DNA from: Lachnospiraceae bacterium
Lineage (GTDB): Bacteria; Bacillota; Clostridia; Lachnospirales; Lachnospiraceae
NCBI GenBank assembly: GCA_017513125.1
Contig: JAFWDI010000015.1
Coordinates: 34,066-98,065, forward strand
Direction: 5' to 3'
Length of the DNA stretch: 64,000 nt
A program made the translations under genes and the position numbers. The notes beneath the pieces are model-generated. The model was not told the DNA's origin. It was given only the letters and a program-made list of their open reading frames with translations, and searched no databases. Positions 48,331-61,788 of this stretch are shown piece by piece (within the stretch, counting starts at the first letter, position 1; every line of letters starts with the position of its first letter).

Positions 48331-49173
48331 TTACACCGTAAAAGGATTTTCGGCTGCCAGGAAACGCTCGGGCAGTTCGACCGGCTCTCCGTAAGCGCGC
48401 ATCGTTCCGAAAATGTGGCGCTGGCCCTCCGGCGGCATGCAGTCGCCGAAGCAGCGGCCGACCTGATACATGCGGTCGTAGTTCTGCATGAGGACCATGT
48501 TGTCGCAGCGGAAAAACTGCTGATCGTTCAGGAAGAACTCGAGCTTCTCCTCGGAGAAGACGAAAAGAATCAGATCATCCTTGATCCGCACATAGCGCGC
48601 GGCCTCGTCGGTCGAGACGAGCTTCTCGTTCGTCGCATCGAACTCTTCGGAGGCGCTGCCCTTGTCATCCCAGGTGATCCGGTAGTAGTCCGGCTCCAGG
48701 TACGCGTGCTTCGTGTCGAGCGAGGGCGACCAGATCCAGTGCACGGTCGTCCCCATGTGATCGGTCGCGAACTTATGGCGTTTAAACGGGAGCCGGAAAC
48801 CGGGAAGGTCGATCGCGCCAAACGCGATGTCCCAGGTCATCTGGTGATGGTTTTTCGGGTTCACGCCCTTGCGGCAGATCACATAGGTGACCAGCCGCTG
48901 CTCCATGTCGAGGACGTAGGTGTGGTTTTCCGTGATGTCGCGCTCGAAAGAGACCAGATAGGTCGTGTCGTCGCCCTTTACGCAGACGTAGGGCGCCTCG
49001 AACGGCTCCCCGTCCGCGGCACTGCGCGCGCAGGTCTCGTCGGTGAAGGTCAGTTCGGTGTCAAAACCGTTGTCCATGGCGAGCCGGAAGGTCTTTCCGG
49101 ACAGCTCCAGGCATTTCGGCTGTGAAAACTGCATGATGCTGAGGTTCTGCGGGAGAACTTTGGTCAGGTTCAT
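48331..49173 (-). CDS. MoaF-like calycin-fold protein, paralogue 2
   Basis: A 280-residue soluble protein with no signal peptide. KCLELSGKTFRLAMDNGFDTELTFTD opens a first domain with TYLVSFERDITENHTYVLDM. The second domain has GTTVHWIWSPSLDTKHAYLEPDYYRITW and YVRIKDDLILFVFSEEKLEF...FRCDNMVLMQNYDRMYQVGRCFG, which fit the MoaF C-terminal pattern. Tandem paralogy with the next gene suggests duplication and perhaps a hetero-oligomer. No other molybdenum cofactor genes are nearby. The ribosome-binding site AAAGGAGG is on the - strand just upstream. Confidence 0.62.
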   Translation of the reverse strand: MNLTKVLPQNLSIMQFSQPKCLELSGKTFRLAMDNGFDTELTFTDETCARSAADGEPFEAPYVCVKGDDTTYLVSFERDITENHTYVLDMEQRLVTYVICRKGVNPKNHHQMTWDIAFGAIDLPGFRLPFKRHKFATDHMGTTVHWIWSPSLDTKHAYLEPDYYRITWDDKGSASEEFDATNEKLVSTDEAARYVRIKDDLILFVFSEEKLEFFLNDQQFFRCDNMVLMQNYDRMYQVGRCFGDCMPPEGQRHIFGTMRAYGEPVELPERFLAAENPFTV

Positions 49174-49285
49174 GCGAAGATCCTCCTTTCCGGGGATGTG
49201 CGCCGGAAGGCGCTCCGAGAGATACCGCTATCAGTATAACGCGGACATGCGTAGTGCGCTACGGAAACGGATGCGTTTTTGAAAA

Positions 49286-49314
49286 TTGCGCGGCGGGCGC
49301 AAGGAGAGTATGAT
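49286..49314 (+). promoter_or_regulatory. Promoter of the flavodoxin-like gene
   Basis: TTGCGC (49286-49291), 17 bases, TATGAT (49309-49314). TTGCGC-N5-GCGCAA forms an inverted repeat over the -35. Confidence 0.55.
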
Positions 49315-49358
49315 ATAAAAAAGCGAAACCGAGGTTGGATCTTTTCAGGGAGGTTTAT

Positions 49359-49994
49359 ATGGCGAAAAAGATCATCGCGGTCAATGCCGGGCCGCGTAAA
49401 GGCTGGAACACGGACATCCTGATCAGCGAGGCTGTAAAGGGCGCCGAAGAAGCGGGCGCGGAAGTGGAGCGCTTCGACCTGTTCAGGCTGGAGAAGTTCA
49501 CCGGATGCATTTCCTGCTTCGGATGCAAACGCGAGGCCTGGAAAGGACACTGTGTTTACCGCGACGGCCTCACGCCGGTGCTGGACGCGATTCGCGGCGC
49601 GGACGGTCTGATCATCGGCTCGCCGAACTATCTGTCGCAGCTGACGTCTTCGTTCCGCGCGCTGTACGAGCGGCTGATCTTCCAGAACCTGACGTATAAC
49701 ACGGAGACGCCGTGCTGTAATCAGAACGTCATTCCCGTGCTGCTGATCATGACGAGCAATGCCCCCGATACCTTCTACACGGATATGATGGAAGGCTACC
49801 GGCAGACGTTCAGCTCGTTCGTGGGTCCGACGGAGGTCCTGGTGAGCGGAGAGACGCTGCAGCTGCCGGATTATTCGAAGACAGACTGGCCGTGGACCCT
49901 TTTCGACCCGGAGGCCAGGAAGGAGAGGCGCGAGACCGTGTTCCCGGAAGAATGCAGAAAAGCACGGGAGATGGGCGCCGCGCTGGTAAAGTGA
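49359..49994 (+). CDS. Flavodoxin-fold NAD(P)H-dependent oxidoreductase
   Basis: A 211-residue flavoprotein of the NADPH-dependent FMN reductase / iron-sulfur flavoprotein type. VNAGPRKGWNTDILISEAVKGAEEAG is the phosphate-binding start. CISCFGCKREAWKGHC supplies cysteines that could hold an iron-sulfur cluster, and GLIIGSPNYLSQLTSSFRALYERL is the FMN-side signature. The start ATG 49359 follows GGGAGG. The role may be supplying reducing equivalents to neighbouring redox enzymes; that is inference. Confidence 0.86.
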   Translation: MAKKIIAVNAGPRKGWNTDILISEAVKGAEEAGAEVERFDLFRLEKFTGCISCFGCKREAWKGHCVYRDGLTPVLDAIRGADGLIIGSPNYLSQLTSSFRALYERLIFQNLTYNTETPCCNQNVIPVLLIMTSNAPDTFYTDMMEGYRQTFSSFVGPTEVLVSGETLQLPDYSKTDWPWTLFDPEARKERRETVFPEECRKAREMGAALVK

Positions 49995-50008
49995 GGAGGT
50001 AACATCGG

Positions 50009-50326
50009 ATGGCAGGAGGTTTTTCGGGCGGATCGGGAGGACGGTCCTCGGGAGGCTTCGGAGGCGGCGGCTTTTCGGGCGGCGGTTTCGGAGGCGGCGG
50101 CTTCGGCGGAGGCGGCGGCGGTTTCCGCATGTCCGGCGGAAACAGTTTCATGATCGCCTGGCTGATCATGCGTCTGATCGACCTGGGAGTCTATATTGCC
50201 CGTGTGGTCGCCGCACGCCGCGCGCGGAGGCTGCAGGGCGGCCCTTACGGCGGTCCTGGGCAGAGCGGCCCGTATCAGGGCGGCGCCGGTGCGGATGAGC
50301 CGTACGATGAGGATGAGTGGTACTGA
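50009..50326 (+). CDS. Glycine-rich small membrane protein
   Basis: A 105-residue protein with 40 N-terminal residues of almost only Gly, Ser and Phe, then a hydrophobic segment (SFMIAWLIMRLIDLGVYIARVV, about residues 46-66), a basic ARRARR stop and an acidic C-terminus (DEPYDEDEWY). The Gly-rich style resembles the tails of TPM-domain proteins, but no such domain is present. It follows the flavoprotein after 14 bases with GAGGAGG upstream, so it is probably real. Function unknown. Confidence 0.65.
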   Translation: MAGGFSGGSGGRSSGGFGGGGFSGGGFGGGGFGGGGGGFRMSGGNSFMIAWLIMRLIDLGVYIARVVAARRARRLQGGPYGGPGQSGPYQGGAGADEPYDEDEWY

Positions 50327-50348
50327 ACACCGGAAGAAAACGGATAAG

Positions 50349-50380
50349 AAAAGGACAGGCAGGGCGCCTGTCCTTTTTTT
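50349..50380 (+). terminator. Terminator after the glycine-rich gene
   Basis: AAAAGGACAGGC (50349-50360) and GCCTGTCCTTTT (50366-50377) followed by more T; serves the + strand. Confidence 0.92.
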
Positions 50381-50417
50381 GCAATTGTTCCAGGGGGTGG
50401 GGCATGCGCCGCGCGGG

Positions 50418-51200
50418 TCATGCGGGGTTTATGCGGGCTTTGTTTCTCTCATAAAGCAGCAGCAGGCCGTCCGTCAGTAGCTCACCGCGGAAGAGGATGT
50501 CATGCTCGCAGTGCTTCAGGATCAGCGGCATCAGACCGCCGGTCGCGATCACATGTACTTTCATGCCGAGCTCGCGCTCGGTGCGTTCGATCAGGTTATC
50601 GATCATCGCCGCGTGCCCGTAGACGACGCCGGCGTGCATGCTGTCGACGGTGTTTTTTCCGATGAACACGGGCGGATCCACGAAGTTCAGCTTCGGCAGC
50701 TGCGCGCAGCCCTGGTAGAGCGCGTTCAGCGAGAGCCGCATGCCGGGGATGATCAGGCCGCCGATATAGACACCGTCCTTATCCAGGACCTGCATGGTCG
50801 TCGCTGTTCCGGTGTCGAAGATGACCATGGGCGGTTCACAGATCGCCAGTCCCGCGACCGCGTCCGCGAGCAGGTCGTGGCCGATCGTCTCGGGCGCGTC
50901 CATGTCGAACTTCAGGCCGGTCTCGACATTATCGCCCAGCATCAGGAACTTCAGCCCGGTCAGCTTCTCGATCGCGGGGCGAAGCGCCGCGGAGACCTGC
51001 GGCACGACCGAGGAGATGATGCCGCCCTCGATGTCCTTCATGTCAATGCCTCCGTCCCGGAAAAGCACCGGAATCAGAGCCAGAAACTGATCTTCGGTCA
51101 TGTCCCGGACCGTCTCGGTCCGCAGGGTCTTTAAAAAGGTTCCATGATCATAAAAAGAGAACTTTACATTCGTGTTTCCGGTGTCGATCGTGAGTACCAT
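50418..51200 (-). CDS. coaX: Type III pantothenate kinase
   Basis: First step of coenzyme A synthesis. The 260-residue ASKHA-fold kinase has TIDTGNTNVKFSFYD, FDTGTATTMQVLD and the late VIATGGLMPLI. It is of the feedback-insensitive CoaX type. ATG 51200 is preceded by AAAGGAGA on the - strand; an upstream in-frame extension enters the promoter region and is unlikely. It forms a divergent pair with the RHH gene. Confidence 0.94.
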   Translation of the reverse strand: MVLTIDTGNTNVKFSFYDHGTFLKTLRTETVRDMTEDQFLALIPVLFRDGGIDMKDIEGGIISSVVPQVSAALRPAIEKLTGLKFLMLGDNVETGLKFDMDAPETIGHDLLADAVAGLAICEPPMVIFDTGTATTMQVLDKDGVYIGGLIIPGMRLSLNALYQGCAQLPKLNFVDPPVFIGKNTVDSMHAGVVYGHAAMIDNLIERTERELGMKVHVIATGGLMPLILKHCEHDILFRGELLTDGLLLLYERNKARINPA

Positions 51201-51387
51201 TAATTTCTCCTTTTCCCGGTAAAAAACCGCCGGAACCCGTGCGCGGGACCGCGGAATATGATAGTATAAAACAGGTGTACCGCGGCGCGGCCGCGGGGCC
51301 TTTTCGGGCTGTCGCAGACAGCCTGCATCCAAGCACAGAATAGCACAGAACCACAGATTTCGAAAGAATGAATGAAAGGAGCGGAAC

Positions 51388-51762
51388 ATGGCCAGGACCG
51401 GAAGGCCTCAGTCGAAGAACCCCTTAAAGTATGACATCAAGGTGCGCCTCGACGAGGAGACGTTTCAGAAACTGAACGCGACCTGTGAAGAGACGGGCAC
51501 GGAGCGCGCGACCTTTATCCGTGAAGCGGTGCGGTCGCAGCTCGGCGTGGAGGGCGCCGGACTCCCGGAGGGCGAAGTGAGGCGCCTCGGACCCGCGAAG
51601 AAGTCCCCCGTGATCAAGGGCGGGAAGGACGGTGTCACGAGACTTGTGAGCGAGGCGAAGGACGTGCCCGCGGCGGCTCCGGCGAAGGCCGGGGAGACGC
51701 CTGCGCAGAAGGCGAAGAAGGGCGCGCCGGTGAATAAGAAGATCGATGTATTTTTGCTGTAA
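51388..51762 (+). CDS. Ribbon-helix-helix (CopG-like) protein with basic tail
   Basis: A 124-residue protein. Residues about 12-52 (KYDIKVRLDEETFQKLNATCEETGTERATFIREAVRSQL in outline) match the CopG/Arc ribbon-helix-helix DNA-binding fold. The rest is a Lys/Ala/Pro-rich low-complexity tail ending KKIDVFLL. It could be a transcription factor or antitoxin-like protein, but no toxin gene sits beside it. It is preceded by AAGGAG and followed by hflX after 18 bases. Confidence 0.72.
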   Translation: MARTGRPQSKNPLKYDIKVRLDEETFQKLNATCEETGTERATFIREAVRSQLGVEGAGLPEGEVRRLGPAKKSPVIKGGKDGVTRLVSEAKDVPAAAPAKAGETPAQKAKKGAPVNKKIDVFLL

Positions 51763-51780
51763 ACGATTACGGCGCAGACT

Positions 51781-53094
51781 ATGATCGAAGACCGCACAGA
51801 CGTACGCGAAAAATACATAACCCGGGCGATTCTCGTCGGGCTCGAGTGCAGCGCGCTCCCGCCTGAGGAGAACTCTTCGCGCGCCTCCGTACTGGAGCTT
51901 ACGGCCCTTCTGGAGACTGCCGGCGGAGAGTGTGTCATGTATACGATCCAGAACCGTCATGCTCCGGATCCGCGGACCTTTATCGGCGCCGGAAAGGTCG
52001 AGGAGCTGAAGACAGACGTCGAAAACTGGGAAGCGGAGATGGTGATCTTCGATAATCCGCTCTCGCCCTCCCAGCAGCGCGTGCTCTCGCAGCTTCTGGG
52101 GGTCACGGTGCTCGACCGCGCGGGATTGATTCTCGACATCTTCGCGCAGCGCGCGCGGACTTCCGAAGGCCGCCTGCAGGTGGAACTCGCGCAGTATCAG
52201 TACCTGCTCCCGCGTCTGACCGGCATGTGGACGCACCTGACGCGGCAGACCGCCTCGGGCGGAAAGAGCCCGATCGGGACACGCGGTCCGGGAGAGACGC
52301 AGCTTGAGACCGACCGGCGGCACATCCGTGAGATCATTGCCCGGCTGAAGCGTGAGATCGCGTCCGTCCGCCGGGTCCGCGAGACCCAGCGCAGCAGGCG
52401 CGAAAAGAACGAGGTGCCGGTCGTCGCAATCGTCGGCTACACGAACGCCGGAAAGTCGACGCTGCTGAACCGGCTGACCGGGGCGGGCATCGAGGCGAAC
52501 GACCGGCTGTTCGACACGCTGGACACGACGACGCGTACCCTGAAGATCTCGGACACCTGCACGGTGCTGCTGTCGGACACGGTCGGGTTCATCTCGAAGC
52601 TGCCGCACCAGCTCGTTGCGGCGTTTAAGGCGACACTGGAAGAACTCGAGTACGCGGACCTGATCCTGCATGTGATCGACCTGTCGAACCCGGAGTGGCG
52701 GGCGCAGATGGACGTCGTGAACCGCCTGATCACGGAACTCGAGGTCCACACGATCCCGCGGATCGAAGTGTTTAACAAGTGCGACGCCTTCACGAGCGAC
52801 ATCCGCCCTCACGGAGAGGGACAGGTCTGCATCAGCGCGAAGACCGGTGAGGGCACGGACCGGCTGCTGGCCCTGATCGAGAAGGCAGTCGACGCCGGAC
52901 TGTTCCGAGTGATCTTTGAGTTTCCCTATGACCGCGCCGGCCTGGTCGACCAGGTCTATGCGGGCGGAAGTGTGGAGAACGTAGAGTACGGCGACCGCAT
53001 TCGCGTGAGCGCGGTCTGTCCGGAGCGGGTCTGCGGACAGCTGCGGGGCTACATCGCGGAGGGCGGCCCGCATTGGCCGGAAGAGGAAGATTGA
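51781..53094 (+). CDS. hflX: Ribosome-associated GTPase HflX
   Basis: Rescues or splits stalled and hibernating 70S ribosomes. The 437-residue protein has the N-terminal HflX domain ([46 protein letters not shown]), the GTPase P-loop [13 protein letters not shown], switch sequence DTTTRTL, DTVGFI and NKCD. It is unusual in having no clear ribosome-binding site before ATG 51781. uvrB begins one base after its stop. Confidence 0.94.
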   Translation: MIEDRTDVREKYITRAILVGLECSALPPEENSSRASVLELTALLETAGGECVMYTIQNRHAPDPRTFIGAGKVEELKTDVENWEAEMVIFDNPLSPSQQRVLSQLLGVTVLDRAGLILDIFAQRARTSEGRLQVELAQYQYLLPRLTGMWTHLTRQTASGGKSPIGTRGPGETQLETDRRHIREIIARLKREIASVRRVRETQRSRREKNEVPVVAIVGYTNAGKSTLLNRLTGAGIEANDRLFDTLDTTTRTLKISDTCTVLLSDTVGFISKLPHQLVAAFKATLEELEYADLILHVIDLSNPEWRAQMDVVNRLITELEVHTIPRIEVFNKCDAFTSDIRPHGEGQVCISAKTGEGTDRLLALIEKAVDAGLFRVIFEFPYDRAGLVDQVYAGGSVENVEYGDRIRVSAVCPERVCGQLRGYIAEGGPHWPEEED

Positions 53095-53095
53095 C

Positions 53096-55084
<1,989 letters not shown>

Positions 55085-55127
55085 GGCGCCGGCTGCGGCC
55101 CGCCCGGGCGCCGTCCGGAGTGAAGAT

Positions 55128-57974
<2,847 letters not shown>

Positions 57975-58044
57975 GAAGCGCCGCGGGTATGAAGGCGCCT
58001 GAGCGAAACGGCGCCGCGGAGTTTGATCGAAGAGGAGAGACGCT

Positions 58045-60234
58045 TTGAAAAAGTTATTCGGTATGACCTTAGGCGGCCTTCAGCGAAAAGCGATCAGTCT
58101 CGTGCTGATCGTGCTGGTCATAGCGGTCGGCTTTCTGGCTGCGATATCGGGATATCAGACGTATAAACTTTCCCGGATCGTGAGCCGGACGAGGGACGAA
58201 CAGCAGGAGGCTATCTCACAGGCCTCCGGTTCGACCGTGCGGCAGGTCCTGGAATCGTCCCTCATTCAGACGACGACCCTGGAAGCCGACGCCGAGGACC
58301 GGGACATCGCCGAGATCGTGACAGAGATCCGCATCCTGCAGAGTATGGCGCAGGATATGTTCGGGCACAGCGAGAGTTTTGCCAATGTCGAGCAGCATCT
58401 TCCCGACGCGTCCCTGGACGGAACGCCTTCCGCCATGGTCCTGTTCGAGGAAGGCGTGGATTACACGCAGTCGTCACTTCTGAACACCGCGTCAAATCTC
58501 ACCGTTCCCATGATGGTGATGATGCGGAATTCCGATAAGATCGACAGTATCTATATCGGCCTGGCTGACGGCACCGATCTGTGCGTGGATGACGAATCGG
58601 CGAATAAACTGGACGAAAACGGAGACCCGATCCCGTTCCCGGTCCGGGAAAGACCCTGGTATACCGGCGCCGTGGAGACCGGCGACGTGTATTTTACCGG
58701 CGTGATTCCGGATGCTTTCAGCGATGCGGTATCGGTCACCTGCTCGGCGCCGATCGTGACGAACGGCGAACTGATCGGCGTGGTCGGAATCGATATCCTC
58801 CTGGACCGTATGGATGATTTCTTAAACTCCGTTTCTTCGGAGGGCGGATCGGTCTTCATCATAAACGACCAGCACCAGGTGCTCCTCTCCTCGGACGAGA
58901 CGGGAGTTTTTGCCGTCAGTACGAATAACACACTGGCGGATCTGGACGATCTGGGAAATCTGGGGAACGCCGATATGATCTCGTTTATGGATCAGGCGCT
59001 GGAGGAGACCACGGACCTGAACGTGATTATGCTCGGCGGGCGTGAGTATTATATGGCCGGGTCTCCGATGCCGACGGTCGGATGGGCCGTGATCGCCGTC
59101 GTGGACAAGGAACTGACCGAACAGCCCACGGCGGCATTGCTCGCGGAATACGACGCGATCAATGCAGCGGCGAGCGAAGAATTCCGGCAAAGCACCCGCA
59201 TCTCGAATATCACCAGTGTCGTGGGCATCGTGGCCGTGTTTCTGCTGGGCGCCTGGATCGCGCTGATGATGACGAAGAGGATGGTGCGGCCCATCGAGGA
59301 GATGACCGCGGACATCATGGCCAGCGAGACCGGCGGCCATATATTCGAGATGAAGGACAGCTACCGTACGGACGACGAGATCGAGGTACTGGCGGAGTCC
59401 TTCGAAGACCTTTCGAAGAAGACGAGGAAGTACATCAAGGATATTACGGAGATCACGCGCGAGAAAGAACGGGTCAGTACGGAGCTTACGATGGCGACCC
59501 GTATCCAGAGCAGCATGCTTCCGCACATCTACCCGGCCTTCCCGGACCGGAGCGAGTTTGACGTCTATGCCAGCATGGATCCGGCGAAGGAGGTCGGCGG
59601 AGACTTTTATGACTTCTTCCTGATCGATGACGATCACCTCTGCCTGGTGATGGCGGACGTCTCCGGAAAAGGTATTCCCGCGGCGCTGTTTATGATGATC
59701 TCGAAGACCATCCTGAAAAACTGCGCCATGATGTGGACGTCCCCCGGGGAGATCCTGGAGATGACGAATGACGCGCTCTGCATGGATAATCAGGTGGATA
59801 TGTTCGTCACAGTCTGGCTGGGCATTCTGGAGATCTCGACCGGTAAGGTCACTGCGGCGAACGCGGGGCACGAATTCCCGGTGATCCGGCATCCGGACGG
59901 CGGCTTTGAGCTGATGAAGGACAAGCACGGGCTGGTCCTCGGTGCGATGCGCGGCATGCGGTATACGGAATACGATTTCACGCTGGAAAAAGGCGCGAAG
60001 CTGTTCCTCTATACGGACGGTGTTCCGGAGGCCACGGACGCGGAAGGCAAAAGGTTCGGCACGGACCGGATGCTGGCGGCATTGAACGCGCATACGGACG
60101 ATGATCCGATGCAGACGCTGAAGAATGTCCGCGCCGCGGTGGACGGTTTCGTAATGGAAGCGGAGCAGTTCGACGATCTGACGATGCTCTGTCTGGAGTA
60201 TAAGGGAAAGGAAGAACAGGAAGATGATCATTGA
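58045..60234 (+). CDS. Membrane sensor with HAMP and PP2C/SpoIIE phosphatase domain
   Basis: A 729-residue RsbU/RsbP-like regulator. Membrane segment about 16-35, then a long extracellular dCache-like sensor domain (about 40-385; RERPWYTGAV at 201-210 and GVVGIDILLD are typical), second membrane segment about 390-409, HAMP linker (about 411-462), short coiled coil, and C-terminal PP2C-type Ser phosphatase (about 505-720). Metal-binding Asp residues are likely in GGDFYDFF (518-525), MADVSGKG (537-543) and FDDLT (709-713). It should dephosphorylate a STAS protein, which the next gene supplies. The start is TTG 58045, with GAGGAGA about six bases upstream. It overlaps the next gene by 11 bases. 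Confidence 0.88.
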   Translation: MKKLFGMTLGGLQRKAISLVLIVLVIAVGFLAAISGYQTYKLSRIVSRTRDEQQEAISQASGSTVRQVLESSLIQTTTLEADAEDRDIAEIVTEIRILQSMAQDMFGHSESFANVEQHLPDASLDGTPSAMVLFEEGVDYTQSSLLNTASNLTVPMMVMMRNSDKIDSIYIGLADGTDLCVDDESANKLDENGDPIPFPVRERPWYTGAVETGDVYFTGVIPDAFSDAVSVTCSAPIVTNGELIGVVGIDILLDRMDDFLNSVSSEGGSVFIINDQHQVLLSSDETGVFAVSTNNTLADLDDLGNLGNADMISFMDQALEETTDLNVIMLGGREYYMAGSPMPTVGWAVIAVVDKELTEQPTAALLAEYDAINAAASEEFRQSTRISNITSVVGIVAVFLLGAWIALMMTKRMVRPIEEMTADIMASETGGHIFEMKDSYRTDDEIEVLAESFEDLSKKTRKYIKDITEITREKERVSTELTMATRIQSSMLPHIYPAFPDRSEFDVYASMDPAKEVGGDFYDFFLIDDDHLCLVMADVSGKGIPAALFMMISKTILKNCAMMWTSPGEILEMTNDALCMDNQVDMFVTVWLGILEISTGKVTAANAGHEFPVIRHPDGGFELMKDKHGLVLGAMRGMRYTEYDFTLEKGAKLFLYTDGVPEATDAEGKRFGTDRMLAALNAHTDDDPMQTLKNVRAAVDGFVMEAEQFDDLTMLCLEYKGKEEQEDDH

Positions 60235-61777
60235 GTTAAAGGGAAAGATCGATTCGGTCAATGCCGAGCAGACCGAAAACGAGATCCTGGATCAGCTGAC
60301 CGGACTCGGGGACTGCGAAGCGGTTTTGGACGCGGCGGAACTGGAGTATATATCCAGTGCGGGCCTGCGCGTTATCCTGCGCCTGAAGAAGAATTATCCC
60401 AACCTTAGGATGGTGAATGTAAATTCCGAAGTCTACGAGATCCTCGAAATGACCGGCTTCACCGAGATCATCACTGTGGAGAAGCAGTACCGCGTCGTAT
60501 CGATCGAAGGCTGCGAGGAGATCGGACACGGCGCGAACGGCACGATCTACCGGATCGATCAGGACAACGTCGTGAAAGTCTATAACAATGCCGACGCGCT
60601 CGCCGACATTCAGCACGAGCGGGAGGTGGCGAAGCTGGCGCTGATCCTCGGGATCCCCACCGCGATCTCCTACGACGTGGTCAAAGTCGGCGACAGCTAC
60701 GGCTCAGTCTTCGAAATGCTCAGAGCCCGCTCCTTCTCGAAGATCCTGGCGAACGAGCCGGAAAAGATGGACTGGTGCGTGCAGGAATATGTGAGCATGC
60801 TGAAGAAGATTCACGGAACGCTGGTCCCTGCCGGGAAGCTGCCGGACATGAGGGAGACCGTGCTGTCCTGGGCGCGCTTCATGCGGGATCATCTGCCGGA
60901 GGAAGCCGGGAAGAAACTGCTTTCCCTGGTGGAGGCGGTCCCGCACGACGATCATATGATCCACGGCGACTATCACACGAAAAATCTGGAGCTCCAGAAC
61001 GACGAAGTGCTGCTGATCGATATGGATACGCTGGCGATCGGACATCCGATCTTCGAGCTGGGCAGCATCTATAACGCGTTCGTCGGCTTTTCGGAGATGG
61101 ACCATGAAGTGGTCAAAGGCTTCCAGGGCTTTGATTTCGAGACCGCGGGAACGTTCTGGCGGAAGTTCCTTTCGGAGTATCTGGGGACTCACTGCGAGGC
61201 AAAACTGAAAGAGGTCGAGGACAAGGCCCGCATCGTGGGCTACACCCGGCTGATCCGCCGCTCGATCCGCCGCAGCGGTCTCGAGACGGAGAAAGGCCGC
61301 GCGGAGATCGAACACTGGACGCAGGAACTTCTGGACCTGCTGGAAAAGACGGACACACTGCTCTTCAGCCTGAACGAGGTCGAAGTCGAAGCGGTCATGG
61401 AGAACCTTCCGGAAGTTCAGATGTTCGTCGAGGAGCATCTGGACGCGGGCGACTGCCCGATGAAAGCGAAGATGCAGATCCTGGTGGCGGTCGAGGAGAT
61501 CTTCATCAATATCGCGAGCTATGCCTACCGTCCCGAGACGGGCAAGGCCGCGGTCCGCGTGGAAGTCACCGGAGAACCGATCTGCGTCGCAGTCACGTTC
61601 GTGGATCACGGGGTTCCCTATGACCCGCTGGCGAAAGAAGATCCGGATATCGGCCTGTCCGCGGAAGAACGCGAGATCGGAGGCCTGGGCATTTTCCTTA
61701 CGAAGCAGATCATGGACGACATTGTCTATGAGTATAAGGATGGGCAGAACATATTGACGCTGAAGAAGAATCTGTGA
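60224..61777 (+). CDS. STAS - phosphotransferase kinase - RsbW-like ATPase fusion protein
   Basis: One 517-residue chain joining three signalling domains. Residues 1-88 are a STAS anti-sigma-antagonist domain with the phosphorylatable Ser in ISSAGLRV (Ser44/45). Residues about 98-375 are an aminoglycoside-phosphotransferase/TIGR02172-like kinase: GHGANG loop (101-106), Lys118, Glu133, HGDYHTKN (247-254) and DMD (266-268). Residues about 385-517 are a GHKL ATPase like RsbW, with N-box EEIFINIA (424-431), DHG (461-463) and GGLGI (486-490). Normally STAS and RsbW are separate partners. The preceding phosphatase overlaps it by 11 bases, and no sigma factor is adjacent. Confidence 0.88.
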   Translation: MIIELKGKIDSVNAEQTENEILDQLTGLGDCEAVLDAAELEYISSAGLRVILRLKKNYPNLRMVNVNSEVYEILEMTGFTEIITVEKQYRVVSIEGCEEIGHGANGTIYRIDQDNVVKVYNNADALADIQHEREVAKLALILGIPTAISYDVVKVGDSYGSVFEMLRARSFSKILANEPEKMDWCVQEYVSMLKKIHGTLVPAGKLPDMRETVLSWARFMRDHLPEEAGKKLLSLVEAVPHDDHMIHGDYHTKNLELQNDEVLLIDMDTLAIGHPIFELGSIYNAFVGFSEMDHEVVKGFQGFDFETAGTFWRKFLSEYLGTHCEAKLKEVEDKARIVGYTRLIRRSIRRSGLETEKGRAEIEHWTQELLDLLEKTDTLLFSLNEVEVEAVMENLPEVQMFVEEHLDAGDCPMKAKMQILVAVEEIFINIASYAYRPETGKAAVRVEVTGEPICVAVTFVDHGVPYDPLAKEDPDIGLSAEEREIGGLGIFLTKQIMDDIVYEYKDGQNILTLKKNL

Positions 61778-61788
61778 CGGAGAAGATC

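Noticed and set aside
51388..51762. Toxin-antitoxin module with the ribbon-helix-helix protein as antitoxin
   Set aside because: The following gene is hflX and the divergent gene is coaX; no toxin candidate is adjacent.
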